Below, piece after piece: positions 31,215 to 42,247 of a stretch of DNA of 64,000 nt. A model generated the notes under the pieces. That model did no database searches. It was given only the letters and a program-made list of their open reading frames with translations, and was not told the DNA's origin. Source of the stretch: Prorocentrum cordatum (lineage: Eukaryota > Sar > Dinophyceae > Prorocentrales > Prorocentraceae); assembly GCA_963575745.1 (NCBI GenBank), contig CAUYUJ010000181.1, positions 309,135 through 373,134 of the forward strand, given 5' to 3'. Position numbers and translations under genes: made by a program. Each line of letters opens with the position of its first letter. Position 1 is the first letter of the stretch.

Positions 31215-31723
31215 TGCAATTACTTATCTTTTCCCTCTTCCTCCTTTCTTTCCTTCTCGTCGTCGTCGTCCTCCACCTCTTCCATTTCCTCCAGCACTTT
31301 GTCCTCAATATTGTCTTCCTCCTCCACCTCATCCTCCTGCTCCTACTCTGCCTCCTCCTGCTCCTTTTCCTCCTCCTCCTCCCTACTCACCCTTCTCCTC
31401 CTCCTTTTCCTCCTCCTCCTCCCTATACACATGCTGATGCTCCTCCTCCTGCTCCTCCCGTCGTCATCGTTACCGTCATCATCGTCATCATCTTCATCAT
31501 CAGCCCACCCCTACATCACAAGCACCATGAACTGCATCGCCACCATGATCATCAGCATCGGCGTTATGATCCTGACCATCACCAGCATCATCATAATGAT
31601 CATCAACATCACCATCCTCGACGGCATCACCGTCATCGTCATCATGATCGTCAGCATCACCACCACCACAACCACCACCATCGTCATCATCATCATCATC
31701 ACCATCACGCACATCACGATCAC

Positions 31724-31777
<54 letters not shown>

Positions 31778-31785
31778 TATCATCC

Positions 31786-31827
<42 letters not shown>

Positions 31828-31910
31828 CCACTGTCAGCATCTTCGTCATCATCTTCATCATCATCACCATCATCAACTTCCTAATCGTTGTCATCATCGT
31901 CACCATATTC
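31215..31910 (+). repeat. (TCC)n followed by (ATC)n/(CAC)n microsatellites
   Basis: CTCCTCCTCC runs (about 31300-31470) pass into ATC/CATCAC triplets (about 31470-31910), with the purest (ATC)n at about 31720-31830. Confidence 0.9.
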
Positions 31911-32244
31911 GTCAACGTCGTCTCCGAAGATCCCCGGCCGAACTCGAGTATCTCCGCAGCGTCTTGCATGCCACGTGAGCCTTCTTGGGGATTTGGGTTG
32001 TGGGCCTGAGGCCCCCCTGCATAATCATCATTGTCAGTATCACCAGCACAGTCATCACCAACACCACCGTCACCATCGTTATCGCCATCGCCTTCCTCAT
32101 CGTCGCTGCCACCTGCGGGAGCTGTCTGGGGGACTTGGGTTGTGCGCCTGAGGCCAGCATGCCTGGGTGATGGGCCAGTGTCCTGCTGGATGCCTGCTGA
32201 GATGCGCGAAGTCATTCGGAAGCATCCTGTAAAGCTCTCGGGAA

Positions 32245-32355
32245 CCTCTCGGGTACTTCGTGGCTGCCTCTTGGGGCCTGTTGGAAGTCTCTTGGGAGCC
32301 TTGCGGAGCCCTTTTTCGGTGCCTTTTGGAGGCCTCTTGGAGCTTCCTGGGAAAG
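32245..32355 (-). repeat. CCAAGA-type repeat fragment, inverted
   Basis: CTTGGGGCCTGTTGGAAG and CTCTTGGAGCTTCCTGGG steps. The DNA at 32360-32621 has open frames on both strands without a recognisable family; it would be the 3' flank or UTR of the retrocopy at 32622. Confidence 0.5.
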
Positions 32356-32621
32356 TGCTCCACCTCAGAAAAACTGATCAACATGGGATGTCGACGGACG
32401 CCTTCATCGAGGACGCATCGAGACCCAAGATCAATATCCGCAGAGCGATTGGCAATCCAAAACGCCGTGCAAATTCTTGACTCGGATGGCATCAGTCTGC
32501 ACGAAAACCCTGGTGTGGTCTCCGTGCAGTTGGAGAGTGTGCCAGGCGATACCGAGAGAGAGGAAGGAACCTTCACCATCACGGGTCGCGAACCACTCGA
32601 CATCGCTTTGCATATCAAAGT

Positions 32622-33795
32622 CTAGCCCACGATTATCGCGCTGCTGCGGTTGCTAGCGGGTCCTGTCGGCTGAAACGGCTCCACAACGATGCTGAGTCCA
32701 GCAGCGATCTGATCCCTGCCCGCCCGCAAGATGCGGTCAACGTTTAATGACTCTTCCATCGCAATGAACCCTAAGCTTCCAGGCCGGATCCTAAACGCGA
32801 TTTCCCTTCGTCGGCTGAATTGGCTCTTGACCTTCGAACGAGGAACGAGCACTCGCTTGACCTGCCCGAACCGCGAGTTGTGCGTCGCCAGAATGTCGTC
32901 AGACTGAAAGCCTAAGCGACTGATCCGCCTGACCATTAAGACACAACGCACATTCTCCTCTTCCAACAGCCGCAAATAGTCGGACATCGCGCTGCTGTTC
33001 TCGTCATGGTCGGGGAAGGACCCGGGCGTGGAGACTGCCTCGTGCACCCGCAGCAGATGACTTGAGAACGTACCCATCTTTACGCCGTGCTCGAAGAGGG
33101 CCCCGGTCGCTGGATCCCCTGCCGAGCCTTCACGGCTGTCCAGGACAGGGGACGCTAGCCTGGCACGAGCCTCGAAGCCACGCGTCTCCGCAGAGCCATG
33201 CTTGCAAGCCAAGCAGGTGTTACTGACTGCTGCGTCGTCAAAGGTGGACTCGTCGCCTAAAAGCTCAGACCTGCGCGCGCCCGAGGTGCACACGCCCGGA
33301 TCCGAGACCGCGCGTGGGCTATCTGGTGGACAACTGTCGCAACTCTCGGTCGCCTCGAGAAATGTACTCTTGAGGCGCCACCTGGTACCGGTGACAACCC
33401 CGTTCTGGTCGAACCGTGCAGAACAAGGGCTCGCATGGGAAGGCAACCACCAGGGGGAGACGTCCGGGCGGCGCTGCCTCACCATCATTTGCCGCTGCAG
33501 GCACGATCGGCGCCGCCCGCGGCTGCTCCTCAGGGTAGAATGGATCGTCAGTGCTGAGCTTGGCAGGAACGCCGTCAGTCGTTGTCGACCAGGGCCCGGA
33601 GCGGCAGCCCGATAGAGCCGCCATCTCGCAGACTTCCCCTGCAGGCGGACTGGCAAGATCTGGCGTCGCAGTGCCGCCGACTGGCGTCGCCGTGCCGCCG
33701 ACTGGCGTCGGCGTGCCGCCTGCAACTGGCGCCGAAGCGCCGCCGGCGACCAGCGCAGGCGAAGGCTCAGAGCGACAGGTTGATCGGGCCGACAT
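32622..33795 (-). pseudogene. SL-tagged retrocopy of an RRM-like RNA-binding protein, one frameshift
   Basis: The spliced-leader relic at 33838-33858 is followed by about 42 nt and an ATG (33795). The reading frame starts MSARSTCRSEPSP and has a TPVGGTA repeat, then runs to about 33415. There the sequence continues in another frame from RFDQNGVVTGTRWRLK to the stop at 32622, so one small indel separates the halves; the whole would be about 390 aa. The C-terminal 100 residues (about 32948-32660) fold like an RRM: CVLMVRRI (strand 1), a helix DDILATHNSRFG, VKRVLVP, RPGSLGFIAM (an RNP1-like strand), VDRILRAG and LSIVVEPF. This type of protein is common in dinoflagellates as far as I know. No intron interrupts it. 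It is probably a dead retrocopy, unless the frameshift is an assembly error. Confidence 0.65.
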
Positions 33796-33837
33796 CTCGC
33801 AGACTGGTCGCGCGCAGCTCTACCAGAACAGCGCTCC

Positions 33838-33858
33838 CTTGAGCCAAAATGGCTACGG
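33838..33858 (-). other. Spliced-leader relic, 21 of 22 nt
   Basis: On the minus strand the sequence runs CCGTAGCCATTTTGG then CTCAAG, identical to the dinoflagellate SL except that the first (variable A/G/T) position is C. An SL in genomic DNA next to an intron-free gene marks a reverse-transcribed, trans-spliced mRNA. Confidence 0.9.
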
Positions 33859-33869
33859 GGGAGCGGGAG

Positions 33870-34450
33870 CTCCTTTGGGCCGTCTTGGAAGCTTCCTGGG
33901 CCGTCTTGGGGCCCCCCTGGGCTGTCTCGGTGGTCTCTTGGGAGCCTCTTGGCTCGTCTTGAGACGATATGTCGGGCCTCTTGGGCCGTGTTGGAGCGTC
34001 TGGAAGCCGAACTGGGGAGAAGGCCAAAGCCTTTCAAAAACCTACTAAAAATCAATGACAATTCCTTCTTGGGCCCCTCCCGGGGGTTCGGAGACCTGCT
34101 GGGACGCTTTGGCAGCTTTTTTAACCGTCTTGGAGTGTTCCCGGGCCGCTTCGGACCTCTCTTGGGCTGTCCTGAGGCCTTTTGGAAGCCTCTTGGAGCT
34201 TCCTGGGGGCCTCTCGAGGCCTTTTGCGGACTCCTGGGGGCCTCTTGGGAGCTTCTGGTGAGCGAGGGCTCGAAATGTCAGCTCGCGTTCCCCATCTGGG
34301 GCTCCTCTTGGAGTGTTCTGGGAACTCTTCTGGGCCGTCTTGGAAGCTTCCTGGGCCGTCTTGGGGCCCTCTTGGGCTGTCTCGGTGGTCTCTTGGGGGC
34401 CTCTTGGCTCGTCTTGAGGCGATCTTTCGGGCCTCTTGGGCCGTCTTGGA
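33870..34450 (-). repeat. CCAAGA-type repeat block, inverted
   Basis: CTTGGGCCGTCTTGGAAGC and related units are reverse complements of the 48-58 kb family. An AT-richer spacer at about 34020-34065 (GCCTTTCAAAAACCTAC) is the inverted unit spacer. A second run from 34300 repeats 33880-33960 closely. It abuts the upstream side of the SL-tagged retrocopy. Confidence 0.75.
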
Positions 34451-34659
34451 GCGTCTGGAGGCCCCGAGCCCCGGGAGCCCTGGACCCCTAGAATGGACCC
34501 CTGGACACAGGGAGGCCCTGAGCGCCGAGAAACCCCAAGCCCCCGAGTCCCCTGAACCACCGGAACCTCCCAGACCCCGGACCCCCGGATCCCAAACGGG
34601 AGCGGCGGACGGGCTGCGCCGAGAGGCATTTATTGCCGAATGGCATCTATTGCCGAAAA

Positions 34660-35040
34660 GAGGAGGGGGGGAGGAAGCGGGAGGGGGAGGAGGAGGAGGA
34701 GGAGGAGGAGGAGGAGGAGGAGGGAGGAGGAGGAGGACGAGACGAGGAGGAGTAGGAGGACGAGGAAGAAGGGGGGGAGGGGGAATGGAGGGGGGAGGAA
34801 AAGGAGGAGCAGGGACAGGAGAGAGAGGAAGGGGGTGGGGGAGGAGGAGGAGCAGGAGGGGAGGAGGAGGAAGGAAGAGGAGGGAGAAGAGGGAGGGGGG
34901 GGGAGGAGACGAGGAGGAGGAGGAGGAGAGGAGGGAGGAGGGGAGGAGGAGGAGGAGGAGGGGAGGAGGAGGGGAAGAGGAGGAGGTGGAGGGGGGAAAA
35001 AGGGGGAGAAGGAGGAGGGAGGAAAAAAAGGAGGAGAATG
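34660..35040 (+). repeat. (GGA)n purine tract
   Basis: GAGGAGG and GGGGAGG steps continue for about 380 bp. Pro/Ser/Leu frames on the minus strand are compositional. Confidence 0.9.
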
Positions 35041-35239
35041 AGTCAGCCCAGGCTGGCTGAGCCCAGGGCGCCTCGTGTACCTGCGCCGCCCAGGGCGCTC
35101 GGGAGAGTAGCGCGGCGACGCCGCCGGAAGCGGAAGAGGAGGGAGAGGAGGGAGGAGCTTTCATGTCCCCCTTGCGTCCCCCTATGACTTTCCCATGGAT
35201 TTCATGTCGCCCGTATACGTCTCGTTGTCGTCGGCCTGA

Positions 35240-35700
35240 AGAGGCCGCTGTTGATCCGCCAGTTCACCGAAGGACCCTCCAGACACATCAAGCCGGATCT
35301 TCGGAACCCACGGGTGGACGGCCACCCCAGAGGGAGCTCGAAACTTCAGTCTCACTGGGAACCCCGAAACACATCTGGCAGAATCCCCGGAACCGCCAGT
35401 TCGACGAGGACCCCCTTGGGGTTCTCGGAAGCGCTGGTTCGACGGGCACTCACGAGACGCTCGACGGAACCGCAAGTTACACGAACACCCATCTGGGTGT
35501 CCGGAACCCCGTGGTTCGACGCCGAACGTCCCGAGCCTCCTCCCACACCTCGGCTACACCCTACACCCCCCTTCCTCCTCCTTGTCCACCCCAGCTCCCT
35601 ATCCAACGCCTGGAATACTCTCACGATCTGAAGTCCCCAGGACACGTTCCGTAAACAACGCCCGACGCAAACTACACGCGGACACCAAAAGAAAAAGCAC
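35240..35700. other. Degenerate repeats, no gene supported
   Basis: Steps such as GGTTCGACG, GGAACCGC and CCCCTTGGGGTTCTCGGAA recur loosely, suggesting old tandem repeats. No open frame shows a family. Confidence 0.35.
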
Positions 35701-35879
35701 CGTCCCAGGAACCGTGCGTCACCACCTACACCATGGTCGAAACCCAATGTACACCTTCATTCTCTGGACAGAAGGGCCAACCATGTGAACGACGCATATG
35801 TGAAAACGCCATTACAATCGCCATTGCTATCGCCAAAGCAGGGGGAAGTTCAACTGGCGTTGCCCCACAAGGGGCCCCA

Positions 35880-36060
35880 AACATCGCCTCTTGGGAATCT
35901 CTTGAAGCATTATTGGCACGCTCTTGGGCGGTTTTCGAGCCGTCTTCGGACTCACTTGGGCTCGTCTTGGGGCCCTCTTGGTCCATCTTGGGGCTATATT
36001 GAGGCCTCGGATGGCCATCAGAAGCGAAAAGGCGAGAACGCAAAATCATGTGGTTCCTCT
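35880..36060 (-). repeat. CCAAGA-type repeat fragment, inverted
   Basis: CTTGGGCTCGTCTTGGGGCC and CTTGGGGCTATATTGAGGCC are family units. The spacer GAAGCGAAAAGGCGAGAACG resembles the inverted unit spacer. Confidence 0.55.
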
Positions 36061-36446
36061 TAGTGGTTGAAGAGTGCTGACATTTTGGAGACCTCCCTGG
36101 GAAGCTATTTCGTTTCTTGGCGCCTCCACGGCGCCAAGCATTCGTCCAGAGGTCCGCCCGAAGCAAGCTTTCCCCCCCGGGGTCAAAGTACGCTGATAGA
36201 GCATGCCACGCTCACTGGGACGAGCGCTGCACCGCGCAGCTCGCACAACATGATCTGTAAGCACCGTATTCGCGCCGTCCAACCAGAACGACGAGGGATT
36301 TGCAAGAAGACCCCAATTAGCCAAATCTCGCCTCCAGAACACATCACGAAAAAGGCTTCGACACCACCAGCAGCATCCACAACGGCCCACATTGACGCGC
36401 ATCGACTCCTCGGGTAACTCAAGGGGTCGGCGGATGTGGCGTAAGC

Positions 36447-36923
36447 CTAAAGAATACCTATCTCGAATTCTCCCTCGGCATGCCTGTATACGATATACTT
36501 GGCCTGGATGGGATTTGTTCCGTTGTCATATGGAACGTAGACATGAGTGCCATTTGACTTCCAATATTTGGCACTGCCCCAATCTTTGATGACGTACAGC
36601 TGCTCGTACGGAAAGCCCCGCGTCATGATGTGCGGTTCAACTTCAATGCGATTCCATGCGTCGATGGTTACATATGGATGGTCTTCCCCAGTATCATCTG
36701 AATCGCCTCCGCCAAGAAGATACCCAGGAGAACTGCTAAGAGGGAATATTATGAAGATGCCCAAGGGAAGAAACAGAAAGCAACACGAGGTGCAAGAGCA
36801 TATTGCAGCGAAGCGGGCACGAGACGATTTGTTCTGCGGCACCATGTCTTCTGGTGAAGGAGAGGCCTGTAGGTTTTCCAACTCCTCTTGTGATGCAGCC
36901 TGGAAATCCACCCCCGACTGCAT
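36447..36923 (-). CDS. SL-tagged retrocopy of a small single-pass membrane protein
   Basis: This is 158 aa from the ATG at 36923. The frame is open further upstream only with a GTG, and the SL relic at 37083-37104 places the ATG after a leader of about 160 nt. An acidic/polar N-terminus (MQSGVDFQAASQEELENLQ) precedes one hydrophobic segment (about 38-61, Cys-rich then PLGIFIIFPL) and an Asp-rich linker. A soluble domain follows (YVTIDAWNRIEVEPH, GFPYEQLYVIKDWGSAKY) with two N-glycosylation sequons (N124, N134). It ends GEFEIGIL at a TAG. Taken as a type II or type I single-pass protein, the C-terminal domain would be extracytoplasmic because of the sequons; that is inference. I recognise no family. 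No intron is apparent, and the frame is intact, so the copy may still be functional. No poly(A) remnant is visible. Confidence 0.6.
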   Translation of the reverse strand: MQSGVDFQAASQEELENLQASPSPEDMVPQNKSSRARFAAICSCTSCCFLFLPLGIFIIFPLSSSPGYLLGGGDSDDTGEDHPYVTIDAWNRIEVEPHIMTRGFPYEQLYVIKDWGSAKYWKSNGTHVYVPYDNGTNPIQAKYIVYRHAEGEFEIGIL

Positions 36924-37082
36924 TATGCCAACGGTATCTAAGGGGCCAGCGCAGTGCTGAGTGCGCACCCGCGCAGCAGCACCATGAAATCCTGCGCTTA
37001 CGGCAAAAGCCTAATGTGGCACACGGCTGGGCGGGGTGGCACTCGCGGGGCGCGGCCGGGGCTCGGCCTGTGGCCTGTGCGG

Positions 37083-37104
37083 CTTGAGCCAAAATGGCTA
37101 CGGA
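37083..37104 (-). other. Complete spliced-leader relic, 22 nt
   Basis: On the minus strand the stretch starts TCCGTAGCCATTTTGG and ends CTCAAG, a perfect match to the 22-nt dinoflagellate SL with T at the variable first position. It lies 159 nt upstream of the ATG of the membrane-protein retrocopy. Confidence 0.95.
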
Positions 37105-37439
37105 CATGTTTGGTCGGACAGAACCCTTAATACCAGATTCCAGATCCTCCCGGCGAGGCGCGTCGAATGAGCATGGCCCCGGGCCATTTGGGCCACTTCC
37201 AAAACATGTTGATCGGTTGTGTACACTATATCTTGATATGAAAAACTTGTGCTTTTTCTAAGACACCTGAAACAAAAACATCCGAGGAAATTCGCTGGGC
37301 CTTGTGCCCAAAGCGTGCCAAGATCGTGTCCTTGCCAACGCCGTGACTGTTCAAAGGTCCCCGCGCGCGAGGCGGCCCTGGGGCCCCTCGGCCCTGTCGT
37401 CCCCGGCCCTCCCGCGAGTCGAAGTCACTGTTGCGCCCT

Positions 37440-37670
37440 CGAAGAGCGCGGAAGGAACGAGGAGATCGAGGAAGGAAGAGATCGAGGAGGGTCGAGGAAG
37501 ATCGAGGAAGATCGAGGAGGAAGATCGAGGAGGGAGAAGGATCGAGGAGGGTCGAGGAAGATCGAGGAAGGAAGAGATCGAGGAGGAAGATCGTGGGTCG
37601 AGATTCGAGAAGGATCGAGGAAGATCGAGGAGGGTCGGGGTCGAGCCGAGGAGGATCGAAGATCGCGAAG
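37440..37670 (+). repeat. GATCGAGGA-type minisatellite
   Basis: Units such as GATCGAGGAAGATCGAGGAG and GGGTCGAGGAAGATCGAGG repeat with period near 10 bp. The DNA at 37670-38095 has GGAGG-rich and mixed sections without a gene. Confidence 0.8.
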
Positions 37671-38104
37671 GTGCGTCTCGAGGGGGGAGGAAGAAGAGGG
37701 ACTAGAAGGAGCACGGGGACGGAGGACAGAGGCTGGAAGGGAGGAGGGAGGCTAGGATGGAGGGAGGGTGAAAAAACGGATGGAGTGACGGTGAAAGCGG
37801 GGTCTATGAACTGACATCTTGGAGAGCACACCTTGACGCAAGACCCTAACATCCCACGGGCCTAACCTCAGCCGTTATCAGAAGTGTGGCGTGAAGACTC
37901 CAAAGTTGATTACCCCTACCCGAGATCTCAGACATGATGCTTACGACCCCTCCCCTGCTACAGCCACCTTCCCACATCACAAGCGTAAATCGAGCATCCT
38001 AGTCTTAAGACGCGAGCCTGCACCCCGGATATAAAACCCCAAATCACGAGCGCCAAAAGCAACCGAACACCCTGGCACTATTACCCCTCCTCCTCTTTTC
38101 GCGG

Positions 38105-39060
38105 AGGACGAAGAGGAGGAGGAGGAGGAGGAGGAGGAGGAGGAGGAGGAGAAGCAGGAGGAGGAGAAGGAGGAGAAGGAGGAGGGAAAACGAGCAGGAG
38201 GAGGAGGGAGGCTGGATGGAGCGGGGAGGGAGGGATTGAGGGAGGGAGGAAGGAGGGAGGGAAAGAGGGAGGAAGGGGAGGGAGGGAGGGAGGAGGAGAG
38301 GAGGAGGAGACGAGGCTGAGGAGGAGGAGGAGGACGAGGAGGAGGAGGAGGAGGAGGAGGAGGAGGAGCAGGAGCAGCAGCAGCAGGAGGGAGGAGCAGG
38401 AGCAGGAGGTGGAGAAGGAAGAAGCAGGAGGAGGAGGAGGAGAGGAGGAAGTCTTGCTCCTGGCACTGAGACCCAAATCCGCCCCCACAACGCCCACACC
38501 AGAACCGCCCTCCGTCGTCGCCAGAGTCTCTAAAGCCTCCTCCCCCTCCCCCTCCCCCTCCTCCTCCTTCCTCCTTCCTCCTCCTCCTCCTCCTCCTCCT
38601 CCTCCTCCTCCTTCCTCCTCCTCCTCCTCCTCCTCCTTCCTCCCCCTCCTCCCCCCCCCATTCAACATTGTTGCATTCTCTCTCCGCGACGAGGCTCCCG
38701 CCCCTGCCTCCGCCTCGTCCCAAGCACTTCCGATCCGTATCACCCCCTATTCCTGTCCGAGTTCATCGTTGGCGGCGGGGGAGAGGAGGAGAAGGAGGAG
38801 GAGGAGGAGAAGGAGGAGGAGGAGCAGCAGCAGCAGCAGCAGCAGCTGCAGCAGCAGCAGGAGAAGGAGCAGGAATGAAGGAGGAGTAGGAGAACGAGGA
38901 GGAAAAAAGAAGGAGGAGGAAGAAGAGGAGGTGCAGGAGCAGGAGGAGGAGGAGGAGGAGGAGGAAAAGGAGGAGGAGGAGGACGAGGAGGTGTCGGAGG
39001 GGGGAGGGGGAAGAGGAGGAGGAGGAGGCCGCGGAGGCGGAGGAGGAGGCTCTGGAGGCC
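38105..39060. repeat. (GGA)n, (TCC)n, (GGA)n block
   Basis: Purine tracts at about 38105-38455 and 38765-39060 flank a pyrimidine tract at about 38535-38660. A (GCA)n run lies at about 38822-38870. The opposite-strand halves could pair as a very large imperfect foldback. Open frames are compositional. Confidence 0.85.
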
Positions 39061-39504
39061 ATGGAGACTCAGGATGACGACGAAGTGTGCCGAGACGATG
39101 CACCAAGTCATCAACGATGATACAATGAAGAGGGCGCCAGACGATTAGCGATCGGCTCGAGCGAAAATGGGCACCAACCTCTTGAAACCATTGCCAGGCC
39201 TGGTTGCCGTGTCCCCTGTATGATGTGCCTCGCGGCCCCCGGGAGCGGTCTCTCAAAACAAGGTTTGGAAATCAAGAGCGCTCTTGAAACACATCTAGCC
39301 CCGCATTTGCGAAACCACCAAACCCTGGATCCTGTAGGTCATAACCTATGGGACGTGTGGGCTTCTCGAGATCATGTGGGACCTTCTTGAGACAGAAACC
39401 GCGCAGAATCGCATCGCACAGACTTCAGACCCACCGTCCCTGGGAACGCCAGCTTAATTGGCTTACGATGTCTTATAGACAAAAATTGTTCATCGAAGAA
39501 TTGA

Positions 39505-39585
39505 TCCGGCCACCCCCCCGGCCAACCCGGGCCAACCCATCTGGCCAACCCCGGGGCAACCCCGGCCAACTCCTGGCCAAGGCAG
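39505..39585 (+). repeat. GGCCAACCC-type short repeat
   Basis: Seven or so GGCCAACCC/GGCAACCCC units. A (TCC)n run follows at about 39748-39790. No gene is seen in 39060-39880. Confidence 0.6.
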
Positions 39586-39879
39586 TTCTCTTTCGATAGG
39601 ACATAGTAAGATGATGCTGGTCACGCACGCGGGCCTTGCTTCAATCACCTGCTGGTCGTCCCTCTGCCCTCCTTTTCGGCACGTCCGCAGCACTCTCACC
39701 ACCGTTTGCGGTGTGGGCTGGGTCGCTGCCTCTGTCTCTTCAGTCTCCTCCTCCTCCTCCTCTTCCTCCTCCTCCTCCTCCTCCTCCCCTACCCCCCCCT
39801 ACCCCCCTTAGCGCGCCGCTGAAGCATGGCAGGGGGCGACGCTCCAGGCTGCAGAGCCCCGAAGTAACAATCTCGGCCC

Positions 39880-40430
39880 GCCGCCGCGCGGACGCTCTTG
39901 TGGATGTTGGTTGGCGCCCTGTCTGGCGTAGAAATTTGCGGCTCGACTCCCCGACCAATACGGCATGAACACACCGTCGTCAATCGCACGCATCCTTGAC
40001 ATGTACGCAGGGGTCCAGGCAACGTCTATCGCTGAGTCGCCAACGTCATGCATCCACAGCCCAAACGTGTTTCCACAGCTGGATGCACGGATGACTGGAT
40101 CCACACCCGTAACGACATGCCTGCGTCCACGCGTATCGTAATTCGCTGTGATCCGTGACTTTGGCTTCTGTGACCTGCAGACGTGTGCTTCTGCGAACTG
40201 GAAGGGCTTCCAGCCCGCGGGAGTCTTCTGAGACTGGCTGCGAAAGTCCTGCCGACCTCGAGTCGGCAGCTGCTGGGGGGTCTGGCCTGGAAGCGACCGC
40301 AGAAACTGCCGAGGCTGGCGGCGCGCGCACGTCGGCACGCTCCTGCTCTGAGTCATCTAAGACTGGCGGCGCGCGCCCTGCGGCATGCTCCTGCTCTGAG
40401 CATTCTGAGGGCGGGCGCGGGCGTTGCACC
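39880..40430 (-). pseudogene. Protein-like fragment of unknown family in two frames
   Basis: On the minus strand one frame reads SECSEQEHAAGRAPPVLDD with a near-repeat SEQERADVRAPP. A second frame then reads ITANYDTRGRRHVVTGVDP, SSCGNTFGLWMHDVG and AWTPAYMSRMRAIDDG. The segments look protein-like and lie just downstream of the ORF1-like relic at 40476, so they may belong to the same dead element. No family is recognised. Confidence 0.25.
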
Positions 40431-40475
40431 TGTACGCCGTGGCGGCTGGCAGGGAGCGGGGGTCCCCTAACAAAA

Positions 40476-41110
40476 CTATTGCTCGAGCGTCTCCAGCCAG
40501 TGCGCCACGTCTTCCTTGAGCCATCCCGCTGGCGCCGCCCCGCGGTGGCGCTGCGCCACGCCCTCGGCGGCCAGAGCCTTCATGATTAGCTTGCGGCCTG
40601 GCCACTCTGGGGCCCCACCGATCAGCTTGGTCTTGTCCGCGTCGAAGCATCGCTCGAGCCGCATGAAGCTGAGCTACTGCTGCAGCTCCTACTTCGTGAC
40701 TTCGACTTCTGCCATCTCGTCGGACGGCTGGGCCTGCTCCAGGTAAGCGCTGATCTCCTGCATGAGTGCCCCGCCCACGTCGCAATTCAGGAGGCTCTCC
40801 AGCGCGGCGAGCCCCAATGCTGGAGCTGTGGGCCCTATATCCTTGAGCATCTGCCTGTCCTCCGCGCCTCCGCTGCGGAGCTTGTCGAGCACGTTCTTGT
40901 AGCCCTCCAGCTTGGCGGAGGCCCCGTCCACGTGTGGGTGCTTCGTCGTCGTCGTGTACGCGTCGATGTTGATGCTGCTGTCGAGGCGCGTCGCGCGAGT
41001 GGTCTGGAGCAGCGGCTTGAGCGTGGTGCGTAGCAGGGCCATCAGGTTATTGTCCTTGCTGCTCCAGACCTTGTCGCTGCGGGCCCCCCTCCTCGCCCTG
41101 TGGCCGCCCC
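40476..41110 (-). pseudogene. Non-LTR retrotransposon relic, N-terminal or ORF1-like region
   Basis: One minus-strand frame reads through SDKVWSSKDNNLMALLRT, INIDAYTTTTKHP, KLEGYKNVLDKLRSGG and SLLNCDVGGALMQEISAYLEQ. It meets two TAG stops five codons apart (40691-40689 and 40676-40674) and continues as MRLERCFDADKTKLIGG to GWLKEDVAHWLETLEQ and a stop at 40476. The last part resembles a helical domain I know from dinoflagellate LINE polyproteins, but I cannot name it. Upstream, 41110-41870 is Pro/Ala/Arg-rich and its frame is uncertain. Confidence 0.4.
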
Positions 41111-42247
41111 TGCGCTTCCTGCGCATGTCGCCCATGGCTGCCTGCTCGTCCTCGTCGGCCTCGATCGTCGCGTCGACTGGCGCTCTCGGCGGCTGACCCG
41201 GCTTCATCGGCGGCTTCTGGAGGCGGGGCTCGGCCGCGGGGGGGGGCTCCCTCGTCGCTCCTGGAGGCGGCGCCAGATGCCTTGGAGCCCCTGGAGGAGT
41301 CCACGGGGGAGGGCGCCAGTTCGCGCGCTCCGGCTCGGCTGCTGGCTGCGCGGCCCCGGCGGTGGAGCCCCCCCCTGGTAGCGCCGCTGCTGCCGTCGTC
41401 GTGCTCACGTCGCAGTGCTGGCAGCGTGGGCGTCGACGCTGCGGTGGAGGATGGAGCCGCTGTTGGAGTCGCTGTCGGGGGCGCTGCTGCCCGACGTGGC
41501 GGTCGAGCGACGCGTGGCCGATGTCGAGGAGCTTCGCGCGTGCCCAGAATGAGGCCCGCTGCTCGGCGGAGGGCTGCCCTGGCTGCCGGGGCGCCCTCGA
41601 TCGCGCGAGGTGGCCGAGGCGCGGGTCTGAGCGAGGCGGCTGCTCGAAGCTGCGCTGGGCCCGACTTCGCGGGGCGGGCCTCGGCCCTGATAGTCGGCTT
41701 TCGCATCGGCCCCGATGGCGACGGCGGAAGATGCGAGAGAAGATGGGCTCGATACTGAGAATAATCATGGATTTCGCGCTGGTCGGCGGAGTCGACTTCA
41801 CATTCGCGAAGGGGGCACTGTAGTGCGCATGCAGACTGGCGCCATGGATATACATGGTGTGTGAGCTCCGCCATGCACCTACCAACAATCCACGCGCGTC
41901 GTGGACGCCGTGCAGCATGATCTTGATTCGGGAACGTAGTCTGGCATACGATACATTTGTTGTCGACCTGTAATGTTGTGAGTGGTCATGGCACACCGCG
42001 CCCGCCCCTCCGAGATTTCGACTGACGCGTAACCAACTGTTTGAGAGTCCCACGCCGTAGCCCACAAGAAGGAGCTTGACGTACGAACGGGCGGTTGATT
42101 CCGTCGTCGCTGTCCATCTCGTCGCATGACGTCGCCGAGGGGAGGGGGGAGACCAACGTACTGGTCCCTGGTGGTGCCCGTTGCGGGGTCCAGTAGGAGG
42201 CTCTGAGTGCGCGAACGTCGCAATACTGGAAGGAGCTACGAGCAGAC

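Noticed and set aside
38105-39060. Large inverted repeat made by GGA and TCC tracts
   Set aside because: Complementarity of opposite microsatellites is expected from composition alone; no unique flanking sequence pairs.
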